A stretch of 5,912 nt of DNA from Calditrichia bacterium (GTDB lineage Bacteria > Calditrichota > Calditrichia > Calditrichales > Calditrichaceae), in assembly GCA_027039465.1 (NCBI GenBank), contig JALWEA010000537.1, positions 1 through 5,912 on the forward strand. The letters run 5' to 3'. Below the pieces are notes generated by a model that made no database searches, was not told where the DNA came from, and worked only from the letters and a program-made list of their open reading frames with translations. Made by a program: the position numbers and the translations under genes. Numbering within the stretch: the first letter of the stretch is position 1; every line of letters starts with the position of its first letter. Below are positions 1 through 5,024 of this stretch, piece after piece.

Positions 1-47
1 ATTTCGTTTAGAATCGGTTCCGTGAAATTTTTTCCATAGATTTCCAT
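1..47 (-). CDS. Possible 5' end of a gene leaving the left edge (15 codons)
   Basis: An ATG at 47-45 on the minus strand opens a frame that stays open to the window edge and reads MEIYGKNFTEPILNE. The start lies about 7 bp below the -10 hexamer of a strong-looking promoter at 54-82, so the transcript would be nearly leaderless; no ribosome-binding site is visible upstream. The short M-x-I-x-G-(K/R)-x-F opening faintly recalls DUF4338/DruA-like proteins from transposons and defence loci, but this is memory of a pattern, not a match I can test. Fifteen open codons occur by chance about half the time, so only the promoter placement gives this call any weight. Confidence 0.3.
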   Translation of the reverse strand, partial: MEIYGKNFTEPILNE

Positions 48-53
48 ACCCCG

Positions 54-82
54 AATATAACATATTTACCCCCCTGTGTCAA
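54..82 (-). promoter_or_regulatory. Sigma70-like promoter pointing left
   Basis: On the minus strand a perfect -35 hexamer TTGACA (82-77) is followed by a 17-bp spacer (76-60) and a -10 hexamer TATATT (59-54), five of six to consensus. Transcription would begin near 47-48 and run off the left edge, away from the FMN reductase gene. The spacer contains a run of six G. This is the best promoter match noticed in the window. If the organism uses a Bacteroidota-type primary sigma factor, the match would mean less. Confidence 0.55.
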
Positions 83-90
83 GTGTGTAC

Positions 91-134
91 CCGGCTCAGC
101 TGCGCTTCGCAGGGAGGGGCCGGGGGTGGGTTAA
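91..134. repeat. GC-rich palindromic intergenic repeat
   Basis: Two nested stems are visible: CCGGC (91-95) with GCCGG (119-123), enclosing CTGCG (100-104) and CGCAG (108-112) around a CTT loop. A G-rich tail runs to about 130. The composition is sharply unlike the AT-rich flanks. The pattern resembles G/C-box intergenic repeats common in several bacterial phyla. I saw no second full copy here, so the family assignment rests on the hairpin and composition. On the minus strand the hairpin is not followed by a T-run, so it is a poor intrinsic terminator. Confidence 0.4.
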
Positions 135-145
135 AAAGATGGTAT

Positions 146-206
146 GTCAATAATAACGATGATCCCGCGAACCAGCGAGCGGGAGAGTGAAGCAATCCCC
201 TCCAAA
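146..206 (+). repeat. Dispersed intergenic repeat, copy A (left part only)
   Basis: Positions 161-206 match 3593-3638 at 41 of 46 bases with no gaps. The shared core holds a small hairpin (TCCCG...CGGGA), then GAGAGTGAA and CAATCCC. The copy begins with GTCAATAATAACG, a variant of the GTCATTGCGAACG opening of the full unit at 3581-3701. The homology stops after CCAAA; the right half with the GAATGAC end is missing, so this is a truncated copy. It lies between two leftward transcripts. I see no coding potential in it. Confidence 0.75.
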
Positions 207-314
207 CAGGCTGTTGAAAAAATAAATTAAAAAAACAAATACTTTCTGAATACCAAGACTCCAAGCCCTTCAAACCGTGTTTATCGATGTAAATCGGTGG
301 CTAAAAACAAACGG

Positions 315-842
315 CTAATCGGATTTCAACCGTTCGGCAAAACGGATGGCCGTTTGTACCAACTCGCTTACGCGCTGCTTAATTTCGAATGATCGGATTT
401 CCGTCTCGCCAATTTCTTCCTCAAGCGCGTAAACAAAACGGGGAATGATCAAACACCGCGCATTGAACATCAGGGAGTTTAAAAACCCCATGCCCGCCAT
501 GTAGCTGTTTCGACCGCCGCCGCTTAGCATCAAACCGATAATTTTTTCTTCCCACGAAGAAACGGTTAAATCCAGTAAATTTTTACTAGCCGCATTCAAT
601 CCGTAATTATAAACCGGAGCAGCAACCAAAATAGCGTCCGCGCTTTGGATTTGCCGCTGCAATTCCCTGACCTGCGGATGATCGAACGACGGGCCTCCGT
701 CGCAAAAAGGCAAATCATAATCCTGCAAATCGATAAACGCAACCTTCTTACCCGATTGCGAAAAAATACTTCTCGCGTAGCGCGCCAAAACACGACTTCG
801 GCTTTGTTTATTAAGGCTGGAACTGATAATCAAATAATTCAT
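315..842 (-). CDS. NAD(P)H-dependent FMN reductase / flavodoxin-fold oxidoreductase
   Basis: This 175-residue protein fits the NADPH-dependent FMN reductase family (FMN_red, flavodoxin-like fold), whose members are usually 170-190 residues. These cytoplasmic enzymes use NAD(P)H to reduce FMN, or reduce quinones, azo dyes or metals through bound FMN; the substrate cannot be read from sequence. Visible landmarks are an N-terminal beta strand leading into a serine-rich phosphate-binding loop (about 7-17, SSSLNKQSRSR), the flavin-site segment AAPVYNYGLNAASKNLLDL (74-92, family pattern PxYNxxxxxxxKNxxD), and the glycine-rich GLMLSGGGRN stretch (103-112). The ATG start is supported by AAAGG ending 8 bp upstream. 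The gene lies below the proline dehydrogenase in the same direction, but a terminator at 923-958 separates them, so its promoter should lie within about 843-922. No clear hexamers stand out there. No strong terminator follows the stop. Confidence 0.85.
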   Translation of the reverse strand: MNYLIISSSLNKQSRSRVLARYARSIFSQSGKKVAFIDLQDYDLPFCDGGPSFDHPQVRELQRQIQSADAILVAAPVYNYGLNAASKNLLDLTVSSWEEKIIGLMLSGGGRNSYMAGMGFLNSLMFNARCLIIPRFVYALEEEIGETEIRSFEIKQRVSELVQTAIRFAERLKSD

Positions 843-922
843 GGACTTTACCTTTTCACGACCAAATGAATTTATTCCGAACGCAGCAAAGCGTTCCGAT
901 GCAACCCGATGGTTACCAACGC

Positions 923-958
923 AAAAAAGGCTCCGATTCTTCCTTTAACCGGAGCCTT
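923..958 (-). terminator. Intrinsic terminator of the proline dehydrogenase gene
   Basis: A perfect 9-bp stem, AAGGCTCCG (927-935) with CGGAGCCTT (950-958), encloses a 14-nt loop. Read leftward, the GC-rich stem runs directly into six T residues (928-923). It lies 23 bp beyond the proline dehydrogenase stop codon. Read rightward, the stem is followed by TTCTTCTTTT, so weak termination in the other direction is possible, although no rightward gene ends here. It separates proline dehydrogenase from the FMN reductase gene. Confidence 0.85.
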
Positions 959-981
959 CTTCTTTTGAAATTAAAACGTTA

Positions 982-1887
982 TTATTTCCCAATGCCGAAA
1001 ATGCGTTTAAATACGAATCCGGCCATTCGCGGATTTTCTTTCAAGCGTCGGGTGGAGTAACCGTACCAATCGGCACCGAACGGCACGTAAACCCGTAAGC
1101 GATGCCCCGATTTAACGATAATATTGCGCAGTTGTTCATCCACGCCAAGGAGCATCTGGAATTCGTATTGTTCCGGTTTGAAATGGTATTTGTCAATCAA
1201 GCTCAAGCCGTGCCAAACCATTTTTTCATCATGGGTGGCAATGGCAGGATAACAGCCGTTCGCAAAAAGTTTTTCAAGATTGTATTTGTAGTTTTCATTA
1301 ATAATGGCCATGTCTTTGTAGGCGATTTCACGCGGCTCCACATAAATGCCTTTGCACAACCGCACATTAGCCTTGTGCTGACAAAGTAAATTGATATCGT
1401 CAATCGTTCTGCGCAAATAGGATTGAATCACAATGCCCACGTGATCCCCGAATTCTTCCTTAAGACGAAGGTACATATCAATCGTGTCATCCGTGGCTGT
1501 ATGGTCTTCCATGTCGATCCGCACGAAGTTATTTAATTTTACCGCTTCCTGCACAACCCTGCGAATGTTCTGAAAACACAAATCTTTGTCCACGAGCAAA
1601 CCGAAATGCGTGGGTTTAACGGACACATTTGAATCCAACCCTTCCTTTTGAATGGCCTGTAGAATTTCAATGTACTCATCCGCGGCTTTAACGGCTTTTT
1701 CTTTGGAATCGGTGAATTCACCCAACAAATCCATGGTGGCCATAATCCCCTGGGCATTCAACTGCTTGACCACACGAACGCCGTCGGATAAATGCGGGCC
1801 TGCGATGTAAATTTTGGAAAAAAACTTAACAATGGGTTTGGGCACCAGCGGAAGACTCCAAACGATCATTTTATCGAACAAACTCAT
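982..1887 (-). CDS. Proline dehydrogenase (monofunctional, PRODH/PutA PRODH-domain family)
   Basis: This flavoenzyme oxidises L-proline to pyrroline-5-carboxylate with FAD, the first step of proline catabolism. The family usually acts at the inner face of the membrane and passes electrons to quinone. The 301-residue length matches compact single-domain bacterial enzymes, not bifunctional PutA. The (beta-alpha)8 barrel landmarks appear in order: DLLGE (53-57), SVKP (89-92), RIDMEDH (123-129), IQSYLRRT (154-161), RLCKGIYVEP (176-185), ATHD (217-220), YEFQMLLGV (241-249), and VPFGADWYGYSTRRLKEN (268-285). The last carries the paired arginines (280-281) that bind the proline carboxylate. ATG at 1887 is chosen because GAGG (1896-1893) lies 5 bp upstream; an upstream in-frame GTG at 1893 falls inside that ribosome-binding site. 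No P5C dehydrogenase gene is in the window, so the second step must be encoded elsewhere. A terminator follows the gene, which looks monocistronic. Confidence 0.95.
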   Translation of the reverse strand: MSLFDKMIVWSLPLVPKPIVKFFSKIYIAGPHLSDGVRVVKQLNAQGIMATMDLLGEFTDSKEKAVKAADEYIEILQAIQKEGLDSNVSVKPTHFGLLVDKDLCFQNIRRVVQEAVKLNNFVRIDMEDHTATDDTIDMYLRLKEEFGDHVGIVIQSYLRRTIDDINLLCQHKANVRLCKGIYVEPREIAYKDMAIINENYKYNLEKLFANGCYPAIATHDEKMVWHGLSLIDKYHFKPEQYEFQMLLGVDEQLRNIIVKSGHRLRVYVPFGADWYGYSTRRLKENPRMAGFVFKRIFGIGK

Positions 1888-1889
1888 AA

Positions 1890-1896
1890 CCACCTC
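1890..1896 (-). promoter_or_regulatory. Ribosome-binding site that decides the proline dehydrogenase start
   Basis: Minus-strand GAGGTGG (1896-1890) sits just before GTT-ATG. It fits the ATG at 1887 and contains the alternative in-frame GTG at 1893, which therefore cannot use it as a start site. Confidence 0.7.
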
Positions 1897-1930
1897 GCCA
1901 GTTTCTAAATTCCGATTGAAATTGAATCCG

Positions 1931-1943
1931 CCGTAATTTACGG
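1931..1943. promoter_or_regulatory. Perfect 6-bp dyad near the proline dehydrogenase promoter (possible operator)
   Basis: CCGTAA (1931-1936) and TTACGG (1938-1943) form a perfect palindrome around one central T. Weaker symmetry extends outward, with GAAT at 1924-1927 and ATTC at 1948-1951. It lies 44 bp upstream of the proline dehydrogenase ATG and overlaps the candidate -10, where a bound regulator would affect initiation. The role as an operator is inference; the symmetry is seen. Confidence 0.35.
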
Positions 1944-1963
1944 GCTTATTCGGACAGATTCAA
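1935..1963 (-). promoter_or_regulatory. Candidate promoter of proline dehydrogenase
   Basis: Minus-strand TTGAAT (1963-1958), a 17-bp spacer and TAAATT (1940-1935) give four of six matches to each sigma70 hexamer. The predicted start near 1928 would leave a leader of about 40 nt. Such matches are common in AT-rich DNA. Confidence 0.3.
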
Positions 1964-2104
1964 ATTGATGATCTTGTTTTTTTACAATGACTTAAACTTA
2001 AAAACGGCAGCTGTAAGGCGAACGATTAATAAATTCCGAAAAAATGCATATTTTTAAGCGAATTCATCTTGCGTCAATTTGCGGCGACACGGGACTTGGG
2101 TTTG

Positions 2105-2170
2105 ATAAATAATAATCGGCTCAAAGGGAGGCCTTAATAAAATTACATTTGGCCCGGCCTCATTATTTAT
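2105..2170 (+). other. Bulged long stem-loop in the leader of the exported-protein gene
   Basis: Nine bases ATAAATAAT (2105-2113) pair perfectly with ATTATTTAT (2162-2170). Inside them GAGGCC (2128-2133) pairs with GGCCTC (2156-2161), leaving a 14-nt bulge on the left arm (2114-2127) and a 22-nt loop. The two right-arm segments are contiguous. It begins 225 bp upstream of the ATG at 2330. It has no T-run after the stem, so it is not a classic terminator. It may be a leader RNA element or a decayed mobile repeat; I recognise no riboswitch class. Confidence 0.35.
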
Positions 2171-2218
2171 GCGCTTTGCTGTTTATTTTTTGTTGATTTT
2201 AAGCGTTGCCACTTCGGG

Positions 2219-2256
2219 CCATCGGGGTAAACTTGCCCGAGCAATGGGATTTTTTT
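2219..2256 (+). terminator. Terminator-like hairpin in the leader (possible attenuator)
   Basis: CCAT-CGGG (2219-2226) can pair with CCCG (2236-2239) and, across a 4-nt bulge, ATGG (2244-2247). The stem is followed by GA and seven T residues (2250-2256). The same left arm CCATCGG (2219-2225) can instead pair perfectly with CCGATGG (2269-2275) beyond the T-run, giving a mutually exclusive fold. It lies 74 bp upstream of the 2330 gene. On the minus strand this stretch also loosely resembles the dispersed GTCATTCC-type intergenic repeats, so it may be repeat debris rather than a switch. Confidence 0.3.
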
Positions 2257-2329
2257 GATTTCTTGCCGCCGATGGAATAACTTTGCTAAAAATATTTGCA
2301 CAATATCGTAACATAAGGGGGGAGATGTC

Positions 2330-3376
2330 ATGCGTTATTTCATCGTCTTTGTAACCGTCGCTTTGCTGTGGTTTGTTCAAGGCATGGCGGGCGTCATCCA
2401 TGAAAGTAAAACCACCGTAAAATTTAAAGGCCTCGGCGAGTACACGACTCATGAAATTGTTTACATTCAGGGTTTAAAGCAGTACAAAGAAAGTTCTGGT
2501 AATTTTCAGGGTGAAGGCATGTTGGGACAAATGATGTCGGCAGCACTGTTCGGGGCGAAATCAAAAAGCGCCATCACCGATTTGGATGCCATGAAGATTT
2601 ACGAGCTGTACAAAGAGAAAAAGCAATACCGCGAATTGCCGATTGAAAAAATCCAATTTAACGAGGAAGAAGAAGAGAATGAGCCTCAGGAAGCAGCCGA
2701 AGAAAATGAAGAGAACGAAGAAAGCAACATCAAAATCACCAGACAGGTATTGAAGGTCGTGCCCACACATAAACAAAAAACCATCAACAATTTTCCCTGT
2801 CAGGAATACCACGTGTTTTGGATTACCGAATGGGTGAATACGGAAACAGGCGAAAAGGGCAAAGACAGCCTGTTTACCGATGTTTGGACGACGGAAAAAA
2901 CGGGAACGATAAACAAAGGCATGGACGAAGAACTGAATTTCCAAAAAGCCTACTTACAGAAAGTCGGTTTGGCAGCGGATTTTAATTCGCAATCCATTTT
3001 GGGCCTGAATTGGCTCAAGATGTTCCAAAACATGAAGCGCGGCCAATCCGGCAAAGCCGATTTTGACGAAACCAAATGGGCCAATGAAATGAAAAAAATC
3101 AAAGGTTACCCGGTGGTCATTGACGGTGAATTTTATGTTTCCGTAAGCGGTAAGAAAGGCGCAAAAAAAGGCCGCGGTAAGGAAAGTTTTGACATTAGTA
3201 ATCCAAGCGGCATGTTTGGCAACATGTTTAAAAAAGCCATGAAGAAAAAAGTCAAACCGAAATTAAACAAACGCGAACCGGCCTTTGCCTATCACACCGA
3301 ACTGCTTAAAATCGAGGTAAAAAATTTAAGCGGGGATAAATTCAAAGTTCCGGCAGGATTTCAGAGAATCGACTGA
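2330..3376 (+). CDS. Exported protein of unknown function, DUF4412-like, with acidic and lysine-rich inserts
   Basis: This 348-residue protein starts with a classic signal peptide (hydrophobic 4-16, likely cleaved after A20) and lacks a lipobox cysteine, so it is probably periplasmic or outer-membrane associated. Residues 21-105 look beta-rich and include YELYKEKKQYREL (91-103), a pattern seen in DUF4412-type proteins that report a recorded state followed by a substrate-like strand. Residues 112-131 hold 13 glutamates in a low-complexity acidic run. Residues 134-190 and 257-273 (KKIKGYPVVIDGEFYVS) look folded again; 274-313 are rich in lysine and glycine. The only cysteine in the mature chain is C157. 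The start is supported by GGGGGGAG 5 bp upstream of ATG. No operon partner: its neighbours are divergent and convergent. Family assignment is a weak recollection and the function is unknown. Confidence 0.85.
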   Translation: MRYFIVFVTVALLWFVQGMAGVIHESKTTVKFKGLGEYTTHEIVYIQGLKQYKESSGNFQGEGMLGQMMSAALFGAKSKSAITDLDAMKIYELYKEKKQYRELPIEKIQFNEEEEENEPQEAAEENEENEESNIKITRQVLKVVPTHKQKTINNFPCQEYHVFWITEWVNTETGEKGKDSLFTDVWTTEKTGTINKGMDEELNFQKAYLQKVGLAADFNSQSILGLNWLKMFQNMKRGQSGKADFDETKWANEMKKIKGYPVVIDGEFYVSVSGKKGAKKGRGKESFDISNPSGMFGNMFKKAMKKKVKPKLNKREPAFAYHTELLKIEVKNLSGDKFKVPAGFQRID

Positions 3377-3386
3377 TGGGAATTAA

Positions 3387-3404
3387 CTTGCGGCTTTACG
3401 CAAG
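3387..3404 (+). terminator. Weak terminator-like hairpin after the exported-protein gene
   Basis: CTTGCG (3387-3392) pairs perfectly with CGCAAG (3399-3404) around a 6-nt loop, 10 bp after the stop codon. Only ATTTGT follows, so the T-run is poor. The position supports a 3'-end role; the sequence alone does not prove termination. Confidence 0.4.
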
Positions 3405-3451
3405 ATTTGTCCGCGGATTATTAAGATAGTGACATGGATTTAGGGAAAAGA

Positions 3452-3487
3452 GTTAAGGGTTAAGGGTTAAGAGTTGAATGGTTGAAT
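3452..3487 (+). repeat. Short 7-bp tandem repeat, telomere-like
   Basis: Five units follow one another: GTTAAGG, GTTAAGG, GTTAAGA, GTTGAAT and, after one extra G, GTTGAAT. The first three resemble GGTTAA telomere-type arrays, but a bacterial chromosome position makes slippage-derived spacer DNA the likely explanation. A separate 7-bp doublet, CGTTATT at 3505-3518, lies just downstream. Confidence 0.7.
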
Positions 3488-3580
3488 AGTGGATTGGGGA
3501 AAATCGTTATTCGTTATTCGGGAATCATTGTTTGTGCAGTCGGTTGTGTTCGCCCGTTAATTGATATGATTCCCAGTCCT

Positions 3581-3701
3581 GTCATTGCGAACGATCCCGT
3601 GAGCCTGCGAGCGGGAGAGTGAAACAATCCCTTCCAAAGCAGCAACGCCCATGAATAATGTTAGGGAATTCTTCATTTCGCTTCGATTCATTCAGAATGA
3701 C
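3581..3701 (+). repeat. Dispersed intergenic repeat, full unit B (121 bp, short inverted ends)
   Basis: The unit opens with GTCATTGCGA (3581-3590) and closes with TCAGAATGAC (3692-3701). The reverse complement of the end, GTCATTCTGA, matches the opening at 8 of 10 bases, so the unit has short inverted termini. Its left half (3593-3638) matches copy A at 41 of 46, and its AGGGAATTCTTCATTTCG (3663-3680) matches copy C at 17 of 18. The internal hairpin TCCCG (3595-3599) / CGGGA (3612-3616) is well formed. It has no coding capacity, so if it moves it must be mobilised in trans. Repeats opening GTCATTGCGA and ending GAATGAC are widespread in bacterial intergenic DNA. Confidence 0.75.
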
Positions 3702-3713
3702 GGCCCACCATAG

Positions 3714-3742
3714 GTCAATAGTAGGAGCGAGCTTAGTGAGAG
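3714..3742 (+). repeat. Truncated repeat unit D, directly after unit B
   Basis: GTCAATAGTAG (3714-3724) is identical to the opening of unit C at 4127 and is followed by GAGCGAGC, as expected for the same repeat family. It begins 12 bp after the end of unit B, so units lie head to tail. The rest of the unit is missing. Confidence 0.45.
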
Positions 3743-3764
3743 ATGGTGGCAAAAGTACCGGCAG

Positions 3765-3957
3765 CGGTATTTGTTTTTTTCACCCCCTGTTGCCCCCCTC
3801 ATAAGGGGACGCAAAACAGCACGAAGATTTTGCCTGGTTCGAAGTTAATTCGGTGGTTTGGAGAAGAAACAAATACCGAACTGCCACAAAATTGAGTATT
3901 GAGCTCAATTTTACAAACGACTTTTTGTCCCCCTGCGAGGGGGATTTAGGGGGTCTA
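3765..3957. mobile_element. MITE-like inverted-repeat element, non-coding
   Basis: Two 30-bp C/G-rich arms, 3781-3810 and 3927-3956, are imperfect inverted copies. Each carries ACCCCCT, then CCCCC, then AGGGGAC in matching order, with a 4-nt variable gap. A second, perfect 12-bp inverted pair is CGGTATTTGTTT (3765-3776) with AAACAAATACCG (3867-3878). Inside are two more hairpins: GCAAAA/TTTTGC (3811-3833) and a perfect 9-bp stem AAAATTGAG/CTCAATTTT (3888-3912) with a 7-nt loop. No transposase is encoded and no clear target duplication is visible. C/G-block repeats of this kind are common in bacterial intergenic DNA. The mobile-element label is inference; the inverted structure is seen. Confidence 0.55.
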
Positions 3958-4126
3958 AACACAGCAAAGGCAGTAAATTGAATTGGCAGGCGCACAATTT
4001 AGAAATTCAAACACTTAAAAACTCCACAACGAGGTGGACACGCCTTTATTTTGAAAATTCCGAGCATCGGGAGATAGTACGGAAGAGAGTGTATGGGGCT
4101 AAATAGTGACCATGCGAGCCTAATAT

Positions 4127-4221
4127 GTCAATAGTAGCGCAGCGAAGAATCTCCTTCAAATTAGTAACTGCCATAGGGAATTCTTCATTACGTCCCATTC
4201 CCGGAATCCAATCAGAATGGC
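4127..4221 (+). repeat. Dispersed intergenic repeat, copy C (about 95 bp)
   Basis: Copy C opens with GTCAATAGTAGCGCAGCG, contains AGGGAATTCTTCATTACG (4175-4192; 17 of 18 to unit B) and ends TCAGAATGGC (4212-4221). It is shorter than unit B because the left hairpin is absent. Its ending matches unit B beyond the boundary (TCAGAATGRCRGCC), and a further unit opening, GTCAATAG, begins at 4235, again suggesting head-to-tail units. Confidence 0.65.
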
Positions 4222-4294
4222 AGCCATGTCAAATGTCAATAGAAAGTTAACCCTAGTGTGAACGCAGGGGCTAACACGGCAAGATTCGGAACGC

Positions 4295-5011
4295 TCAATT
4301 GCTCTCATTCACTTCTTTGTATTTTTGCACAATCATATCGCGTACTTTTTTCACTAATTTATTGCGTGTTTCAAAGGAGTACTCCGTCACATCCACAGGA
4401 TCGAGAAAATAAACGTGAATGGATCCGCGATTTACATGGAATGATTTTTTCTTTAGAATGTTCACCGAGCCGGTGATAACCGTGGGTACGATGGGCAAAC
4501 CCGATTTAAGCGCTAAAATGAAGCCGCCCTTTTTAAACGGTTTTATTTCACCGGATTGGCTGCGGGTTCCTTCGGGATAGATAATTACCGAAACGCCGTT
4601 CTGTAAAATTTTAATGGCCTTGTTTAACGATTCCCTTGCCTTTTCGCTATTCCCGCGGTCAATGGCAATCATCCCCACCGTGCGCATGGCCTGTGCAAAT
4701 ACGGGGATGCGAAACAATTCCTGTTTGGCAATAAACCGCATGGTACCCGGAATACTAACCACATGCGCCAGAATATCGTATGCGCTTTGATGATTGGAAA
4801 TAAAAATATACGGCTGCTCAGGATTTAATTTCTCTGCCCCATGTACCGTAACCGTTACGCCCGAAACCTTTAAAATGCCCTTGGCCCACAAACGAATGAT
4901 TTTGTTAACCGTCTTTGAAAACGGATTGAATAAGCCAAAAAAAATGGAAGCCAAAGAACAACAAGCGGTATGCACAATGGCAAAGATGAAAATCCACAAC
5001 GTGCGTAGCAT
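4295..5011 (-). CDS. plsC: 1-acyl-sn-glycerol-3-phosphate acyltransferase (PlsC family)
   Basis: The enzyme acylates lysophosphatidic acid to phosphatidic acid, the central precursor of membrane phospholipids, at the inner face of the cytoplasmic membrane. The 238-residue length is typical. A hydrophobic N-terminal segment (about 5-28) anchors the protein. The acyltransferase blocks appear in order: NHQSAYD (73-79) with the catalytic HX4D histidine and aspartate; the block from FIAKQELFRIPVF to IDRG (93-120); YPEGTRS (145-151), which binds the glycerol phosphate; and PIVPTVITGS (173-182). ATG at 5011 is preferred because AGGA (5024-5021) lies 9 bp upstream; an in-frame TTG at 5020 abuts that site too closely. 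The gene begins 11 bp after the serS stop codon and is probably translated by coupling or re-initiation. Related acyltransferases with other acceptors cannot be excluded. Confidence 0.92.
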   Translation of the reverse strand: MLRTLWIFIFAIVHTACCSLASIFFGLFNPFSKTVNKIIRLWAKGILKVSGVTVTVHGAEKLNPEQPYIFISNHQSAYDILAHVVSIPGTMRFIAKQELFRIPVFAQAMRTVGMIAIDRGNSEKARESLNKAIKILQNGVSVIIYPEGTRSQSGEIKPFKKGGFILALKSGLPIVPTVITGSVNILKKKSFHVNRGSIHVYFLDPVDVTEYSFETRNKLVKKVRDMIVQKYKEVNESN

Positions 5012-5020
5012 TTCAACCAA

Positions 5021-5024
5021 TCCT
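5021..5024 (-). promoter_or_regulatory. plsC ribosome-binding site overlapping the serS stop codon
   Basis: The minus strand reads TAG-GA-TTG-GTT-GAA-ATG. AGGA (5024-5021) uses two bases of the serS stop TAG (5025-5023) and is 9 bp from the plsC ATG, so ribosomes finishing serS cover the plsC site. Confidence 0.65.

Larger units (their letters stand above)
1888..2329. other. Divergent intergenic spacer between proline dehydrogenase and the exported-protein gene
   Basis: This 442-bp AT-rich spacer separates two divergent genes and must hold promoters for both. Its left end has the proline dehydrogenase ribosome-binding site, a possible promoter (1935-1963) and a dyad (1931-1943). Its right half has hairpins at 2105-2170 and 2219-2256, and ends with the strong purine-rich site GGGGGGAG ending 5 bp before the ATG at 2330. 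A weak rightward candidate promoter is TTGCCG (2263-2268), 18 bp, TAAAAA (2287-2292), four of six at each hexamer. I see no gene in it; a short leftward frame across 2183-2452 looks spurious. Confidence 0.6.
3377..4294. other. Gene-free, repeat-rich convergent spacer
   Basis: This 918-bp stretch lies between the ends of two convergent genes. I see no frame with a plausible start site and protein-like composition; the longest leftward frame (3780-3995) is a translation of the inverted-repeat element. The spacer holds a 7-bp tandem (3452-3487), a doubled CGTTATT (3505-3518), repeat units at 3581-3701, 3714-3742 and 4127-4221 with another unit start at 4235, and the inverted-repeat element at 3765-3957. 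Between 3958 and 4126 only a small hairpin stands out: TCCAC (4023-4027) with GTGGA (4034-4038), followed by CGCCTTTATTTT. Nothing notable is seen in 4243-4294, and no clear plsC terminator was found. Confidence 0.75.

Noticed and set aside
79..273. Leftward open frame of about 64 codons in the left spacer
   Set aside because: It runs through the GC-rich hairpin and repeat copy A, overlaps the strong promoter's -35 region, and has no protein-like features.
260..314. Possible terminator after the FMN reductase
   Set aside because: Only a broken ACCG...CGGT stem is present with a poor T-run; too weak to call.
2183..2452. Leftward open frame of about 89 codons across the divergent spacer
   Set aside because: It overlaps the start and signal peptide region of the well-supported rightward gene. 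Its IPSAARN segment is the kind of peptide obtained by translating dispersed intergenic repeats.
2561..2944. Leftward frame of about 127 codons inside the exported-protein gene
   Set aside because: It is antisense to a gene with a signal peptide and good start site; its phenylalanine-rich content is the complement of the glutamate/lysine codons.
3452..3518. Possible CRISPR-like or iteron array
   Set aside because: Units are 7 bp, contiguous and degenerate, with no spacers and no nearby cas or replication gene.
3780..3995. Leftward open frame of about 71 codons in the convergent spacer
   Set aside because: It is a translation through the C/G arms and hairpins of the inverted-repeat element, with no ribosome-binding site and no protein-like composition.
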